Origin: Zhihengliuella flava
GTDB lineage: Bacteria > Actinomycetota > Actinomycetes > Actinomycetales > Micrococcaceae
Length of the DNA stretch: 64,000 nucleotides
Assembly: GCF_015751895.1 (NCBI RefSeq)
Contig: NZ_JADOTZ010000001.1
Span: forward strand, 1,178,001 to 1,242,000
Reading direction: 5' to 3'
Position 1 is the stretch's first letter. Every line of letters begins with the position of its first letter. Of the stretch, positions 17,601 through 24,955 are shown in pieces. Below the pieces are notes generated by a model. It was not told the DNA's origin and searched no databases. It worked only from the letters and a program-made list of their open reading frames with translations. Made by a program: the position numbers and the translations under genes.

Positions 17601-20163
17601 CCTCGACGGCGTAGCTGCCATTGGGGAGGTCGACGGCGATCGGCGTGTCGCCGCTCGGCAGCACGAAGTCCCGCTGCAGGTCATTAGGCGCTGGGTCGAA
17701 GTTCGTCCCGCGGTCCCGTCCGTCCGGCATTCCATCCGTGAACCCGTAGCCGAGCTCCTCGGTATACGCGGTGGTGTTATCCAGGGCCGTGTACCCTTCC
17801 TGGGTCACGTGGCCCTCCAGCTGCAGGTCAAACTTGTGCAACGGCGCCTTCGTGGTGACCTCCACGGTGGCAGAGGCGTCGGACGGGCCCCGTCCGTTCA
17901 CGGCCACCACGTGCAGTTGGTAGTCAGTTCCCTCCTCAAGCCCCACGACGTGGGCCATCGGCAGGGTGGCGGTGGCCAGCAGCCGGTCCTCCTCGGCTCC
18001 GGCTTCCCGGCCGTACACGCGGTACATGTCCGCGCCCTCCACCTCAGTCCACGTCAGCGTCGCGCCGGAGGCGGAGACGTCCGAGGTGACGACGCCGGCC
18101 GGTGCGGCCGGCACGTCCGCCGGCGGTTCGACGTCGTGCACCTCGTCCGCCAACGGGATCTCCAATTCGGCCACGTCCTGGGCCACGAGGCGCGCCATTT
18201 GAATGGCGCCGTACTCCTGGAAGTGCGTGTCATCCTCCGTGCCGTTGGGGCGGTTTGGGTACACGCCGGCCGGAACCCACAGGAAGACGGACTTGGCTTC
18301 CTCGGGGCCGATCTCGTTGAGGTAGGCGCGGCTCGAGGCGGACAGATCAACGAGCGGGGTACCGGTTTCTGCGGCCAGCTCGCTCGCGTGGCGCACATAG
18401 TCGGGGAAGGAGACGTTGAACTCGCCCGTCGACTCATCGAAGGAACGGCGTGAGACCGGGGTGACGAGGATCGGCGTGGCGCCGCGCTGCTGGGCCCCCT
18501 CGACGAAGGTCCGCAGGTAATTGCGGTAATCGGCGGGAGCGGCGAAGCGGTCGTCGACCCCGTAAGAATTGTCATTGTGGCCGAACTGAACGAACAGGTA
18601 GTCACCCGGCCGGATCTGCCGCAGGACCGTGTCGAGGCGGCCCTGGCTGATGAAGTTCTTCGACGAGCGCCCGCCGATCGCGTGATTGTCCACCGCGACG
18701 TCGTCCGACACGTAGCGCTGCAGCATCTGCCCCCAACCGGCCTGCGGTGCGTAGTCGTCCGTGTACGTCTGCACGGTGGAATCGCCCGTCACGAACGCCG
18801 TCGGCTGCGCCGCGGCCTCGCGGTCCGGGTGGCGCGTCAGCGTCAGCGCGGAGATATTCGCCGCATCTCCGGTGAACTCGAGGTTCAGCTGCCCGTCGAC
18901 GAGGGCGAGGTCGAACTCCATTTCATGAAATTCGCCCGCGTTCTTCTGTACCGCGGCAACCTTGTCCATCTGCTCGGCGGTGATGGCTAGGTCCGTCGGG
19001 CCCTCGGCGTCGCCGGCGATGACGCCGACCGTGTAGTCGCCGTTCGGCAGGTCTGCGACGAACTCGGTGTCCCCAACAGTCACAAAGTCCGCGCGGACCG
19101 CGTCGTCGCCGCCGCGGTCCGTGCCGGCGACGGCGGCCGGATCCACGAAGCCGAGGCGAGTGGCGGCGTCGTACTGCGTTTCCGCCGTGACCTGCTGGTA
19201 CTCGCCGGCGACAGCCCCGGGACCGAAATCGAGGCGAAGGGTCCCGGACGCGGGAAGGGCGGGTGCGTCCCCCGTCAGGAGCGCAACGGCGGACGCGGAG
19301 GGACCCGACGTGCCGGACTCAGTCAGCGCGTGCACGCGGTAGTAGTTCACCGCGGCCGTATCCGCATCGGCGTGCGTGGCAAACACTTCCCGGGCTCCGG
19401 TCCGGGCCACCTCGGTGTACTCGCCGTTGAGCTCGGTGGAGTGGGTCAGCAGGTACCCGGTGGCCTCCGGCACCTCGTCCCAGCGCATGGTCACCGACCC
19501 CTCGGCAACGTGCGCTGTGCGCAAGGACTCGGGGGCCACGCCGGAGCTGGCTGGCGGATCGGTGGGCTCCGGATCGGTGGGGACGGTACCGACGTCGCCC
19601 GTGCGGGTGATGGAGATGCCGTTGACGTAGCCGTTGCCGGAGCCGGTGACGTCAATCGTGAGCTGGCCATCGGTGACGGCGGTGCTGAACACCTCGCTGG
19701 CTACGGTTTCCGGGTCCGGGCGCACGTGGCCCGCCTCCGCCCCTTCGAGAGCGATGGTGGTGCGGACACTGCTGGTTCCGGCCAGCGGATCGCCAGCAAA
19801 GACCTCGACGTCGTATTGCCCGTCCGGCAAGTCCACGGCGAACGTCCACTCGGCGCCGAGGACGAAGTCTCCGCCCAGCGGGTCAGCGTCTGAGGACCGG
19901 TCCCGCGAGGCAAGCCCGGGGTTGTCCAGAATGCCAAAGCCGGCCTCGGCCGAGTACGTGTTGGTGTGGTCGATGGCTGTGTAGCCCTCGGCGACGGCGC
20001 TGCTGGCGGTGCCGAAGTCGAAGGCGAAGTCCGCAGCGCCGGCCGTGGTGGTACTCAGCCCCAGGGGGCTGGCTAACGCGGGGCCGGCCGCGCCGGCAAC
20101 CACCGCGGAGGCGGTGACCACGGCGAGGCTGAGCCGCAGGGGTTTGGTGAAACGATTCATCAT
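14659..20163 (-). CDS. Secreted multidomain rhamnogalacturonan acetylesterase / PL11 rhamnogalacturonan lyase
   Basis: A 1,834-residue secreted enzyme; start ATG 20163 (or the next ATG, 20160) follows AGGAAG. Approximate layout: signal peptide 1-32; malectin-like 42-190; FN3 210-300; malectin-like 305-450; SGNH acetylesterase (CE12 type) 455-670; FN3 680-770; malectin-like 775-915; two FN3 920-1105; family-11 rhamnogalacturonan lyase 1110-1735; C-terminal Ig-like domain to the end. Esterase residues visible are Ser462 in GDST, Asn530 in GHND, and Asp644/His647 in DDTH. The lyase shows the family blocks SYRANDVSVGDVDGDG and IDLGHNIRAGAHYTQFQVFD with repeated DxDGD calcium-loop motifs. It should deacetylate and cut the rhamnose-galacturonate backbone of pectin RG-I outside the cell. 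No anchor motif is visible, and 109-bp repeats flank the gene. Confidence 0.92.
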   Translation of the reverse strand: MMNRFTKPLRLSLAVVTASAVVAGAAGPALASPLGLSTTTAGAADFAFDFGTASSAVAEGYTAIDHTNTYSAEAGFGILDNPGLASRDRSSDADPLGGDFVLGAEWTFAVDLPDGQYDVEVFAGDPLAGTSSVRTTIALEGAEAGHVRPDPETVASEVFSTAVTDGQLTIDVTGSGNGYVNGISITRTGDVGTVPTDPEPTDPPASSGVAPESLRTAHVAEGSVTMRWDEVPEATGYLLTHSTELNGEYTEVARTGAREVFATHADADTAAVNYYRVHALTESGTSGPSASAVALLTGDAPALPASGTLRLDFGPGAVAGEYQQVTAETQYDAATRLGFVDPAAVAGTDRGGDDAVRADFVTVGDTEFVADLPNGDYTVGVIAGDAEGPTDLAITAEQMDKVAAVQKNAGEFHEMEFDLALVDGQLNLEFTGDAANISALTLTRHPDREAAAQPTAFVTGDSTVQTYTDDYAPQAGWGQMLQRYVSDDVAVDNHAIGGRSSKNFISQGRLDTVLRQIRPGDYLFVQFGHNDNSYGVDDRFAAPADYRNYLRTFVEGAQQRGATPILVTPVSRRSFDESTGEFNVSFPDYVRHASELAAETGTPLVDLSASSRAYLNEIGPEEAKSVFLWVPAGVYPNRPNGTEDDTHFQEYGAIQMARLVAQDVAELEIPLADEVHDVEPPADVPAAPAGVVTSDVSASGATLTWTEVEGADMYRVYGREAGAEEDRLLATATLPMAHVVGLEEGTDYQLHVVAVNGRGPSDASATVEVTTKAPLHKFDLQLEGHVTQEGYTALDNTTAYTEELGYGFTDGMPDGRDRGTNFDPAPNDLQRDFVLPSGDTPIAVDLPNGSYAVEVTWGDMIGTARLGVSLEGQDFGTSNAGRGTTTSKVLQPVIVEDGQLTVEASGWLNGLEITPLMYTPAGLTAGEVVIDGSSVSVPLTWQGTQDAAAYRVYRQAQGAAEPEQLTETEATEFADTTADVGVEYTYTVVAVSAAGAESVASNAVDVVTIDESVPTAPVPTQLRVGEIGKNSVELTWDGSEEALFYHVYRAEPGGEPALVGRADTASYTDTDVLTTVEYTYTVAAVNAGGASEPSEPAVSEAVTQLERQAERLDRSPVAVDTGDGVFLGWRLLGSDDQETAFHVYRDGERVTDEPITASTNWVDENGTAASTYRLSTAVAPAEQPGGKGRGKGRPAAAGEIEHWASVEFGVQQAQTLDIDLNTPEDAYSKDGQPYSYRANDVSVGDVDGDGAYEYIVKWDPTNSQDNSREGYTGNVYLDAYELDGTQLWRIDLGHNIRAGAHYTQFQVFDYDGDSRAEVMMKTADGTVDGEGTVIGEARADYRNSAGRVLTGPEYLTVFDGATGAAIDTIDYVPARGDVGSWGDGYGNRVDRFLAGTAYLNGETPSALFARGYYTRTVVAAFDFDGEQLSQRWVFDSDVDGKEFAGQGNHSLSINDVDGDQKDEIVYGSLTLDDDGTVAYNTGLGHGDAQHVSDFDPSRPGLEVFSAHEDIGASGQRGATLRDAATGEILWDIPAEVDTGRAAMGDIDPRYDGAEGWAVGGDAAWNSPVGQLTSASGELIAENIPAANFLTFWDGDLLREIGDHEYDADQGAGVPTISKWNWETESAEELYRAEGTLSNNGTKGNFSLQADLMGDWREEIVTRTEDSSALRIATTVIPTEERFYTLMSDSQYRLAVAWQNTGYNQPPHTSYFIGEGMSAPDAPSLAYTAEAPAPERVPGPAADVPGAVSFAIDDAEVDKLRVEASIAEGENNAHTFHLVVDGDTVASAAVVDETGREQEVKLQWDQATAGRHTVQVIAENQHGQTASEQREVTIR

Positions 20164-20198
20164 TGAGTCGCGCTCTTCCTGGGTTGGGGACGGGAAAT

Positions 20199-20214
20199 GG
20201 ATTGCGCTTTCCAA
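20199..20214 (-). promoter_or_regulatory. LacI-type operator, regulon site 4
   Basis: GGATTGCGCTTTCCAA lies 5 bp downstream of the -10 box of the lyase promoter and shares the GCGCTTTCCAA half with the 24854 site. Confidence 0.65.
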
Positions 20215-20219
20215 CGATG

Positions 20220-20248
20220 AACGTAATGTGGATCACATAGACGGTCAA
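20220..20248 (-). promoter_or_regulatory. Lyase promoter with CRP-like site in the spacer
   Basis: On the minus strand: -35 TTGACC (20248-20243), 17-bp spacer, -10 TACGTT (20225-20220). Spacer and -10 contain TGTGATCCACATTACG (20237-20222), a degenerate TGTGA-N6-TCACA. Confidence 0.6.
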
Positions 20249-20330
20249 GGGTTTCTTGTATGCAGTCTGAGCATCACCCGTGCAGTAGGTGTGCGTTACC
20301 TGCGAGTAACCGCGACGGCGTGCGGCACAA

Positions 20331-20439
20331 GTACCGGCCAGCCCACTCTCCCGGCGGCGGGGCCGAGCCGCATCCCGCTGACAAGGGGTTTTGCGAACTC
20401 GGACCGCGCCGGGCAGGCCGAAAGTGGGCTGGCCGGTAC
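20331..20439. repeat. 109-bp repeat with 17-bp inverted ends, copy 2
   Basis: This copy matches 14496-14604 in 107 of 109 bases, same orientation, ends GTACCGGCCAGCCCACT and its inverted copy. It begins 46 bp beyond the stop of the SDR gene, so both copies lie just downstream of a stop codon. Such placement suits a hairpin that also ends transcripts. Confidence 0.85.
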
Positions 20440-20485
20440 GGCAAGGCGGCCAGCTCGGTGCGTCCAGTTAGTCAGCTCGCAGCGT

Positions 20486-21394
20486 TTAGCCGGCCAGCTC
20501 GGTGCGCCAGCTGCGCTTCGGCTCCCAGCCGAGTACGCGCCGAGCCTTGTCGATGCTGAACGCCGGGGCGGAGCCTGTGAGGCCCTCAGCCAGATGCGCC
20601 AGTTCCGGATAGATCTCCGGAATGACCTCGCGCAGCGGACGGCGGGCCATGGCGTCGGCAGCACCAACGAAGAAGACGTCGCCGTTCTCGATCACGTGCA
20701 TGCGTTCCAGGAGGAGCAGCAGAAAATCCGTGACGTCCCGCGCGTCCACGTAATTGAACAGGGCCGGCGCGGAGAGGGCCGGGTCATCCAGCCGCTCCGT
20801 CACCGTGTGGCCCTGCTGGGTGGGGGCGCCCTGCCACTCCTCCGGCGCGATGACGTAGCACGGGCGGAAGGACGCGAACTTCACGCCTCGCTCCCCGTCG
20901 CCGGGTCCGTGCTTGGCCGCGAACATCGCCGCCACCTGCTCGGCCACGTGCTTCGAGAGCCCGTAGGCATGCCAGGGCCGCGGCGTGACGTCCTCGTCGA
21001 GCGGCAACCGCGGAGGGACCCAACCGGCGGGTGAGCCGTAGCCCATGATGGATGGGCTGGAGGCGACAATCACCTTCCGCGCGCCGGCTTCCACCGCGGC
21101 GTCGGTCACGTTGTGCGCAATCGCGGAGTTCGTGGTGAGAATGACGTCTTCCGGGGCGCTGAAGGGCACGGCGATCGCGGCGAGGGAGACCACGGCCTCG
21201 GGAGCCCGCTCGGCGAACAGCTGGCGCGTCGCCGCGGCATCCAACAAATCAACCTCGGCATAGTCCGCTCCCGTCACGGGATCCGCGGGGGTTTGCCGGT
21301 CCACGCTCACCACGCGATGACCGGCGGCCACAAACCCCTCGACGACGCTGCGGCCCAGCCGCCCGGACCCGCCTGTAATGAGGACGCTCGCCAT
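20486..21394 (-). CDS. NAD(P)-dependent epimerase/dehydratase-type SDR oxidoreductase
   Basis: A 302-residue extended short-chain dehydrogenase. The N-terminal Rossmann motif is VLITGGSGRLGRSV, the catalytic Ser/Tyr/Lys set is in ASSPSIMGYG and YGLSKHVAEQ (YxxxK at about residue 151). ATG 21394 lies 3 bp after the upstream oxidoreductase stop, so both are on one transcript. Candidate roles are sugar-nucleotide epimerase, or oxidation of an aldose or uronate. A uronate dehydrogenase acting on galacturonate released from RG-I would fit the locus (inference). A 21-bp copy of its 3' end occurs just beyond the stop. Confidence 0.85.
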   Translation of the reverse strand: MASVLITGGSGRLGRSVVEGFVAAGHRVVSVDRQTPADPVTGADYAEVDLLDAAATRQLFAERAPEAVVSLAAIAVPFSAPEDVILTTNSAIAHNVTDAAVEAGARKVIVASSPSIMGYGSPAGWVPPRLPLDEDVTPRPWHAYGLSKHVAEQVAAMFAAKHGPGDGERGVKFASFRPCYVIAPEEWQGAPTQQGHTVTERLDDPALSAPALFNYVDARDVTDFLLLLLERMHVIENGDVFFVGAADAMARRPLREVIPEIYPELAHLAEGLTGSAPAFSIDKARRVLGWEPKRSWRTELAG

Positions 21395-21397
21395 GGG

Positions 21398-22753
21398 CTA
21401 GCTCCCCTGAGCCGCGTGCGCCGCGTCATCAAGGCCCAGCGGCACATCTGCCACGTGGACCACTTGACCGCGGGCCAGGGATTCATTGCCGCAGATGCCG
21501 ACGGCGATCGCCTGGATGCCGTCGACGAGCCCGGCGGGGCGCTGGTAGGGGTCTTCGCCCACGCCACGGAAGATGTCCGCCAGCAGGAGCTTGTCGCCAC
21601 CGCCATGGGCGCCCTCCCCGTTGATGATTTCTAGCTCCCGGGCTTCTTCCCAATGCCGCTGTAGCACCAGCCGCTCCCCCGCGGCGCGCAGGGCATTATC
21701 CTGACTGTCCTCCGTGACGGACGGGTCCACGGGCGAGCCGCCCTCGGCGGGCAGCACGGCGGCGCGTTCGACGACGTCGAGCTCCAGCCGCCCCTCGGTG
21801 CCGTTGACGGCCACGCGATACCCCTCCCACGGGCTGTGCGCATTGAGGGAATAGTTCAGGACCGGCCCGCGCGCGTAGTCCACGGTCAAGGAAAGGTTGT
21901 CCTCGATGGTGATGCCGGGGGCGAACACGTCCTGGTCGCGCCGGTAGCCGTCGTGGTCCTCGTTCTTCAGGTAGAGAGATTCGAGCCGCTCATCGGTGCG
22001 CAGGTCCAAGGCGAAGGGGTCCGCGGCGCTGTCCTCGCGCGTGCCGCGTTCGTGCACGGCCACGCCGCGCTTTTCCGCGTTCTCGGCGCCGTAGAACTTC
22101 AAACCACCCGAGGCATAGACGCGCCGGGGGACGTCAGCGAGCCACCAGTTGACGAGGTCGAAGTGGTGGGAGGACTTGTGCACCAGCAGGCCGCCGGAGT
22201 TCTCCTTGATGCGGTGCCAGCGGCGGAAGTAGTCCGCGCCGTGCACGGTATCTAGGACCCACGAGAAGTCGATCGAGGTCACCTCGCCGATGAGTCCGTC
22301 CGCAATGGCGGCCTTGAGCGCGGTGTTGCGCGGCGAGTACCGGTAGTTAAAGGTGACGATCACCTGCCGGCCGGTGGCCGCCACGGTCTGCGCGATGCGG
22401 GCGGAGGCGGCCGCGTTGACGGTGAGGGGCTTCTCCACCACGACGTCGGCGCCGGCCTCGAGCGCCTCGCACACCAGGTCGGCGTGCGTGAAGTCCGGGC
22501 TGGTAATGATGACGCGGTCGATCTTCTCCGTCTGAATGAAGTCCGTCAGCGCCTGGGGGTCGAAGGCCTCCACCTGCGCGCCGAACGTTTGCTCGATCAC
22601 GTCCTGGTAGTAGGCAGCCCGGCCGGGATTGGAGTCGGCTAGGGCCACCAGCTCGGCGACGTCGGCGTGATCGCCGAGGATCGCGTTGATGTACATTTCG
22701 CACCGGTTGCCGGTGCCGATGATGACGTAGCGGGTGCGCGGGGATTCGCTCAC
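21398..22753 (-). CDS. Gfo/Idh/MocA family oxidoreductase
   Basis: A 451-residue oxidoreductase. GTG 22753 is chosen because AGGAG lies 9 nt before it and the Rossmann motif YVIIGTGNRCEMYI follows directly; the open frame upstream is a run-on through a hairpin. The catalytic Lys is in VVEKPLTVNAAASA (about residue 103), the substrate domain carries GGLLVHKSSHHFDLVNWW (H-x5-W type active-site region). It lies downstream of the permease pair, separated by 134 bp with a hairpin, and just ahead of the SDR gene. It probably oxidises an intracellular glycoside or sugar of the imported oligosaccharide. Confidence 0.88.
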   Translation of the reverse strand: MSESPRTRYVIIGTGNRCEMYINAILGDHADVAELVALADSNPGRAAYYQDVIEQTFGAQVEAFDPQALTDFIQTEKIDRVIITSPDFTHADLVCEALEAGADVVVEKPLTVNAAASARIAQTVAATGRQVIVTFNYRYSPRNTALKAAIADGLIGEVTSIDFSWVLDTVHGADYFRRWHRIKENSGGLLVHKSSHHFDLVNWWLADVPRRVYASGGLKFYGAENAEKRGVAVHERGTREDSAADPFALDLRTDERLESLYLKNEDHDGYRRDQDVFAPGITIEDNLSLTVDYARGPVLNYSLNAHSPWEGYRVAVNGTEGRLELDVVERAAVLPAEGGSPVDPSVTEDSQDNALRAAGERLVLQRHWEEARELEIINGEGAHGGGDKLLLADIFRGVGEDPYQRPAGLVDGIQAIAVGICGNESLARGQVVHVADVPLGLDDAAHAAQGS

Positions 22754-22815
22754 GGGACGTGACTCCTGAAGTGATGGATGCTGCTCGAGGCCCGCCGGGG
22801 CGGGCGTTCTGACCT

Positions 22816-22873
22816 GAGGACGACGACGGCGCGCGCCGCGTGTGTGCGGCGCACCCCGCCGTCGTCCTCGTTT
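22816..22873 (-). terminator. Extended hairpin between permease and oxidoreductase genes
   Basis: The outer arms GAGGACGAC.. (from 22816) and CGCCGTCGTCCTC (22861-region) and an inner stem GCGCCGC/GCGGCGC form a long GC-rich hairpin after the permease stop. There is no T-run, so attenuation or mRNA processing is as likely as termination. Confidence 0.45.
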
Positions 22874-22887
22874 GATGCGTGTTGCGT

Positions 22888-23826
22888 TTACTTGATGCCG
22901 GTGGTCGCGATGCCCTTGACCAGGAACTTCTGGCCGATCAGGAACGCGATGAACACGGGCAGCAGGGTGACGATCGACATGGCGAACAGGGCACCCCAGT
23001 TGGATTCGCCGGTGGCGTCGATGAACGCGCGCAGGGCGACCGGGACCGTGTACATCTCCGGGTCCGTCAGGTAGATCAGCGAGGTGAAGAAGTCGCTCCA
23101 CGTCCAGATGAACGTGAAGATCGCCGTCGTCGCCAGGGCCGGGACCATAAGCGGCAGGATGACCTGCAGGAAGATGCGGGCGTGGCCGGCGCCATCGATG
23201 CGGGCGGCCTCATCCATGTCCTTCGGGATGCCGCGAATGAACTGCACCATGAGGAAGATGAAGAACGCGTCCGTGGCCAGGAGCTTCGGCACGATGATCG
23301 GCAGGAACGTGTTCACCCAGCCGACCTGAGAGAACATGATGTACTGCGGCACGATGATCACGTGGATCGGCAGCATGATGGTCATCAGCATGAGGCCGAA
23401 CATGATCTTCTTGAACTTGAAGTCCAGCCGGGCGAACGCATAGGCGGCCATCGAGCAGGAGATCAGATTGCCGAGGATACAGCCGAGGACCACCACGGCC
23501 GAGTTCATCAGGAAGTGACTGAACGGGTGGGACAGGGCGTTCCAACCCTCGGAGTAGTTGGACCATTCGAAGGTGGTCAAGAACAGGCCCGGCTCGCGGA
23601 AGATCACGTCCGTGGGCCGCAGCGAGCTGACCAGCATCCACAGCAACGGGTAGATCATGATCAGCGCGGCCGCCACCAGAATGACGTGCTTGATCACGGA
23701 GCGGGCGATGGCCCGCGGACCCGGCTTATACGTGTTGGCGGGAGCCGGCTTCTTGGGAGCCGCGTGGCGCTTCTCCGGCTTTTGCTCGGTGGGCTGCGCC
23801 GTCATGGTGGTTGCTGAATCAGTCAT
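22888..23826 (-). CDS. Carbohydrate ABC transporter permease (MalG-like)
   Basis: A 312-residue inner-membrane permease with six predicted membrane segments. ATG 23826 overlaps the stop of the partner permease by 8 bases. A long polar N-terminus rich in Lys and Pro precedes the first helix (IKHVILVAAALIMIYPLLWM). The cytoplasmic EAA loop that contacts the ATPase reads EAARIDGAGHARIF, about 90 residues from the C-terminus, as in MalG-type subunits. It pairs with the 23819-24745 product. No ATPase gene is in the window, so a shared MsiK-type ATPase is likely. Confidence 0.94.
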   Translation of the reverse strand: MTDSATTMTAQPTEQKPEKRHAAPKKPAPANTYKPGPRAIARSVIKHVILVAAALIMIYPLLWMLVSSLRPTDVIFREPGLFLTTFEWSNYSEGWNALSHPFSHFLMNSAVVVLGCILGNLISCSMAAYAFARLDFKFKKIMFGLMLMTIMLPIHVIIVPQYIMFSQVGWVNTFLPIIVPKLLATDAFFIFLMVQFIRGIPKDMDEAARIDGAGHARIFLQVILPLMVPALATTAIFTFIWTWSDFFTSLIYLTDPEMYTVPVALRAFIDATGESNWGALFAMSIVTLLPVFIAFLIGQKFLVKGIATTGIK

Positions 23827-24745
23827 CGTAGAACACCCAATACTTGGAGGCAATGAAGTTGATGGCCGTGAAGGCGCCAACAATGAGCACCAGCAGCCAG
23901 GCCATCGCTGACGCGTAGCCCATGTCGAAGTTCTTGAAACCCTGCTGGTAGAGGTACAGCGTGAAGAACATCGTCGAGTCCGCCGGACCACCCGTGCCGT
24001 TAGAGACGATGAACGCCTGCGTGAAGTTCTGGAAGGCTCCGATGATCTGCAGCACGAGGTTGAAGAAGATGATCGGGCTCAGCAGCGGCAGCGTGATGGA
24101 GAAGAACTGGCGGACCTTGGTGGCGCCGTCGATCGACGCGGCCTCGTAGTACATGTGCGGGATCTGGCGCAGGCCGGCAAGGAAGATCACCATCGGCGAG
24201 CCGAACGTCCAGATGTGCAGCAGGATCAGCGTGCTCAGCGCCGTGTCCGGGTTGGAGATCCAGCCCATGCCCTCGATGCCGAACATCGCCAACACCTGGT
24301 TCACGAGGCCGGTGGTGCCGAAGAGCTGCTTCCACAGCACGGCGATGGCCACGGAGGAACCGAGCATGGACGGCAGGTAGAACACCGAGCGGTAGAACGC
24401 CAGGCCGCGCATGCCCCGGTCGAGGATCAGCGCGATGAACAGCGCGACGATCAGCTGCAGCGGAACGCCGACCAGCACGTACGTCATGGTGACGACCAGC
24501 GAGTTGTGCAGGCGGTCATCGGAGAACATCCGCACGATGTTGTCGAACCCGATCCACTCGGGGGCCTGCAGCAGGTTGTAGTCCGTGAAGGAGAGGTACA
24601 GGGACATCGCCATCGGACCGATGGTGATGGCGAAGAGCCCGATGGTCCACGGCAGCAGGAACAGGTGGCCGGCCTTGTTGTCCTTATACGGACGCTTGCC
24701 GCCCTTCACCTTTGAAAGGTTCTGGAATTCAGCGGCGACGCTCAT
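23819..24745 (-). CDS. Carbohydrate ABC transporter permease (MalF-like)
   Basis: A 308-residue permease with six predicted helices. The open frame runs further upstream, but ATG 24745 (MSVAAEFQNL) follows AAGGGGG and matches the family's length. The EAA loop is EAASIDGATKVRQFF. It is the first gene of the unit permease - permease - oxidoreductase - SDR, whose promoter (24884-24913) and LacI-type operator (24854-24870) lie upstream. Together with the three lipoprotein binding proteins it should import rhamnogalacturonan-derived oligosaccharides; the substrate is inferred from context. Confidence 0.94.
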   Translation of the reverse strand: MSVAAEFQNLSKVKGGKRPYKDNKAGHLFLLPWTIGLFAITIGPMAMSLYLSFTDYNLLQAPEWIGFDNIVRMFSDDRLHNSLVVTMTYVLVGVPLQLIVALFIALILDRGMRGLAFYRSVFYLPSMLGSSVAIAVLWKQLFGTTGLVNQVLAMFGIEGMGWISNPDTALSTLILLHIWTFGSPMVIFLAGLRQIPHMYYEAASIDGATKVRQFFSITLPLLSPIIFFNLVLQIIGAFQNFTQAFIVSNGTGGPADSTMFFTLYLYQQGFKNFDMGYASAMAWLLVLIVGAFTAINFIASKYWVFYDD

Positions 24746-24853
24746 GGCTTCGCCCCCTTCATCGTGCCAGCGGTGCATCGCCGGCGGGTTGTGTGGAACA
24801 GCATGGCTGGCTCCTCGTCTCGGGCCCGAGCGGTGCGTCATCGCTACACCATC

Positions 24854-24870
24854 GGGAATGCGCTTTCCAA
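24854..24870 (-). promoter_or_regulatory. LacI-type operator, regulon site 5
   Basis: GGGAATGCGCTTTCCAA, the best match to the regulon consensus, lies 13 bp downstream of the -10 box of the permease promoter. Confidence 0.7.
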
Positions 24871-24883
24871 CTTGTCTCTACTC

Positions 24884-24913
24884 AAGGTAGGCTAATTTCA
24901 CCTGTGAGGTCAA
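24884..24913 (-). promoter_or_regulatory. Promoter of the permease operon
   Basis: On the minus strand: -35 TTGACC (24913-24908), 18-bp spacer, -10 TACCTT (24889-24884). A CRP-like TGTGG-N6-TCACA (24918-24903) covers the -35 box. Confidence 0.55.
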
Positions 24914-24955
24914 CCACACCACCTGGTGATGCGCACCTCGCTGAGAAGGAATGGA

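Larger units (their letters stand above)
20164..20485. promoter_or_regulatory. Control region of the lyase gene plus repeat copy 2
   Basis: The 322-base gap has no gene. From right to left it holds a 21-base duplicate of the end of the SDR gene (20447-20467), the 109-bp repeat (20331-20439), about 80 bp with no recognised signal, then the lyase promoter (20220-20248) and operator (20199-20214). Confidence 0.6.

Noticed and set aside
16261-18453. Open frame of 730 codons on the plus strand
   Set aside because: It is antisense to the lyase gene, which has convincing domains and a signal peptide.
14496-20439. Composite transposon carrying the lyase
   Set aside because: There is no transposase gene between or beside the repeats and no target duplication. 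Only a repeat-flanked gene can be claimed.
22754-23101. Longer N-terminus for the oxidoreductase at 21398
   Set aside because: The extension is Arg/His/Gly-rich, crosses the hairpin at 22816-22873 and overlaps the permease gene; GTG 22753 has a good ribosome site and the Rossmann motif follows at once.
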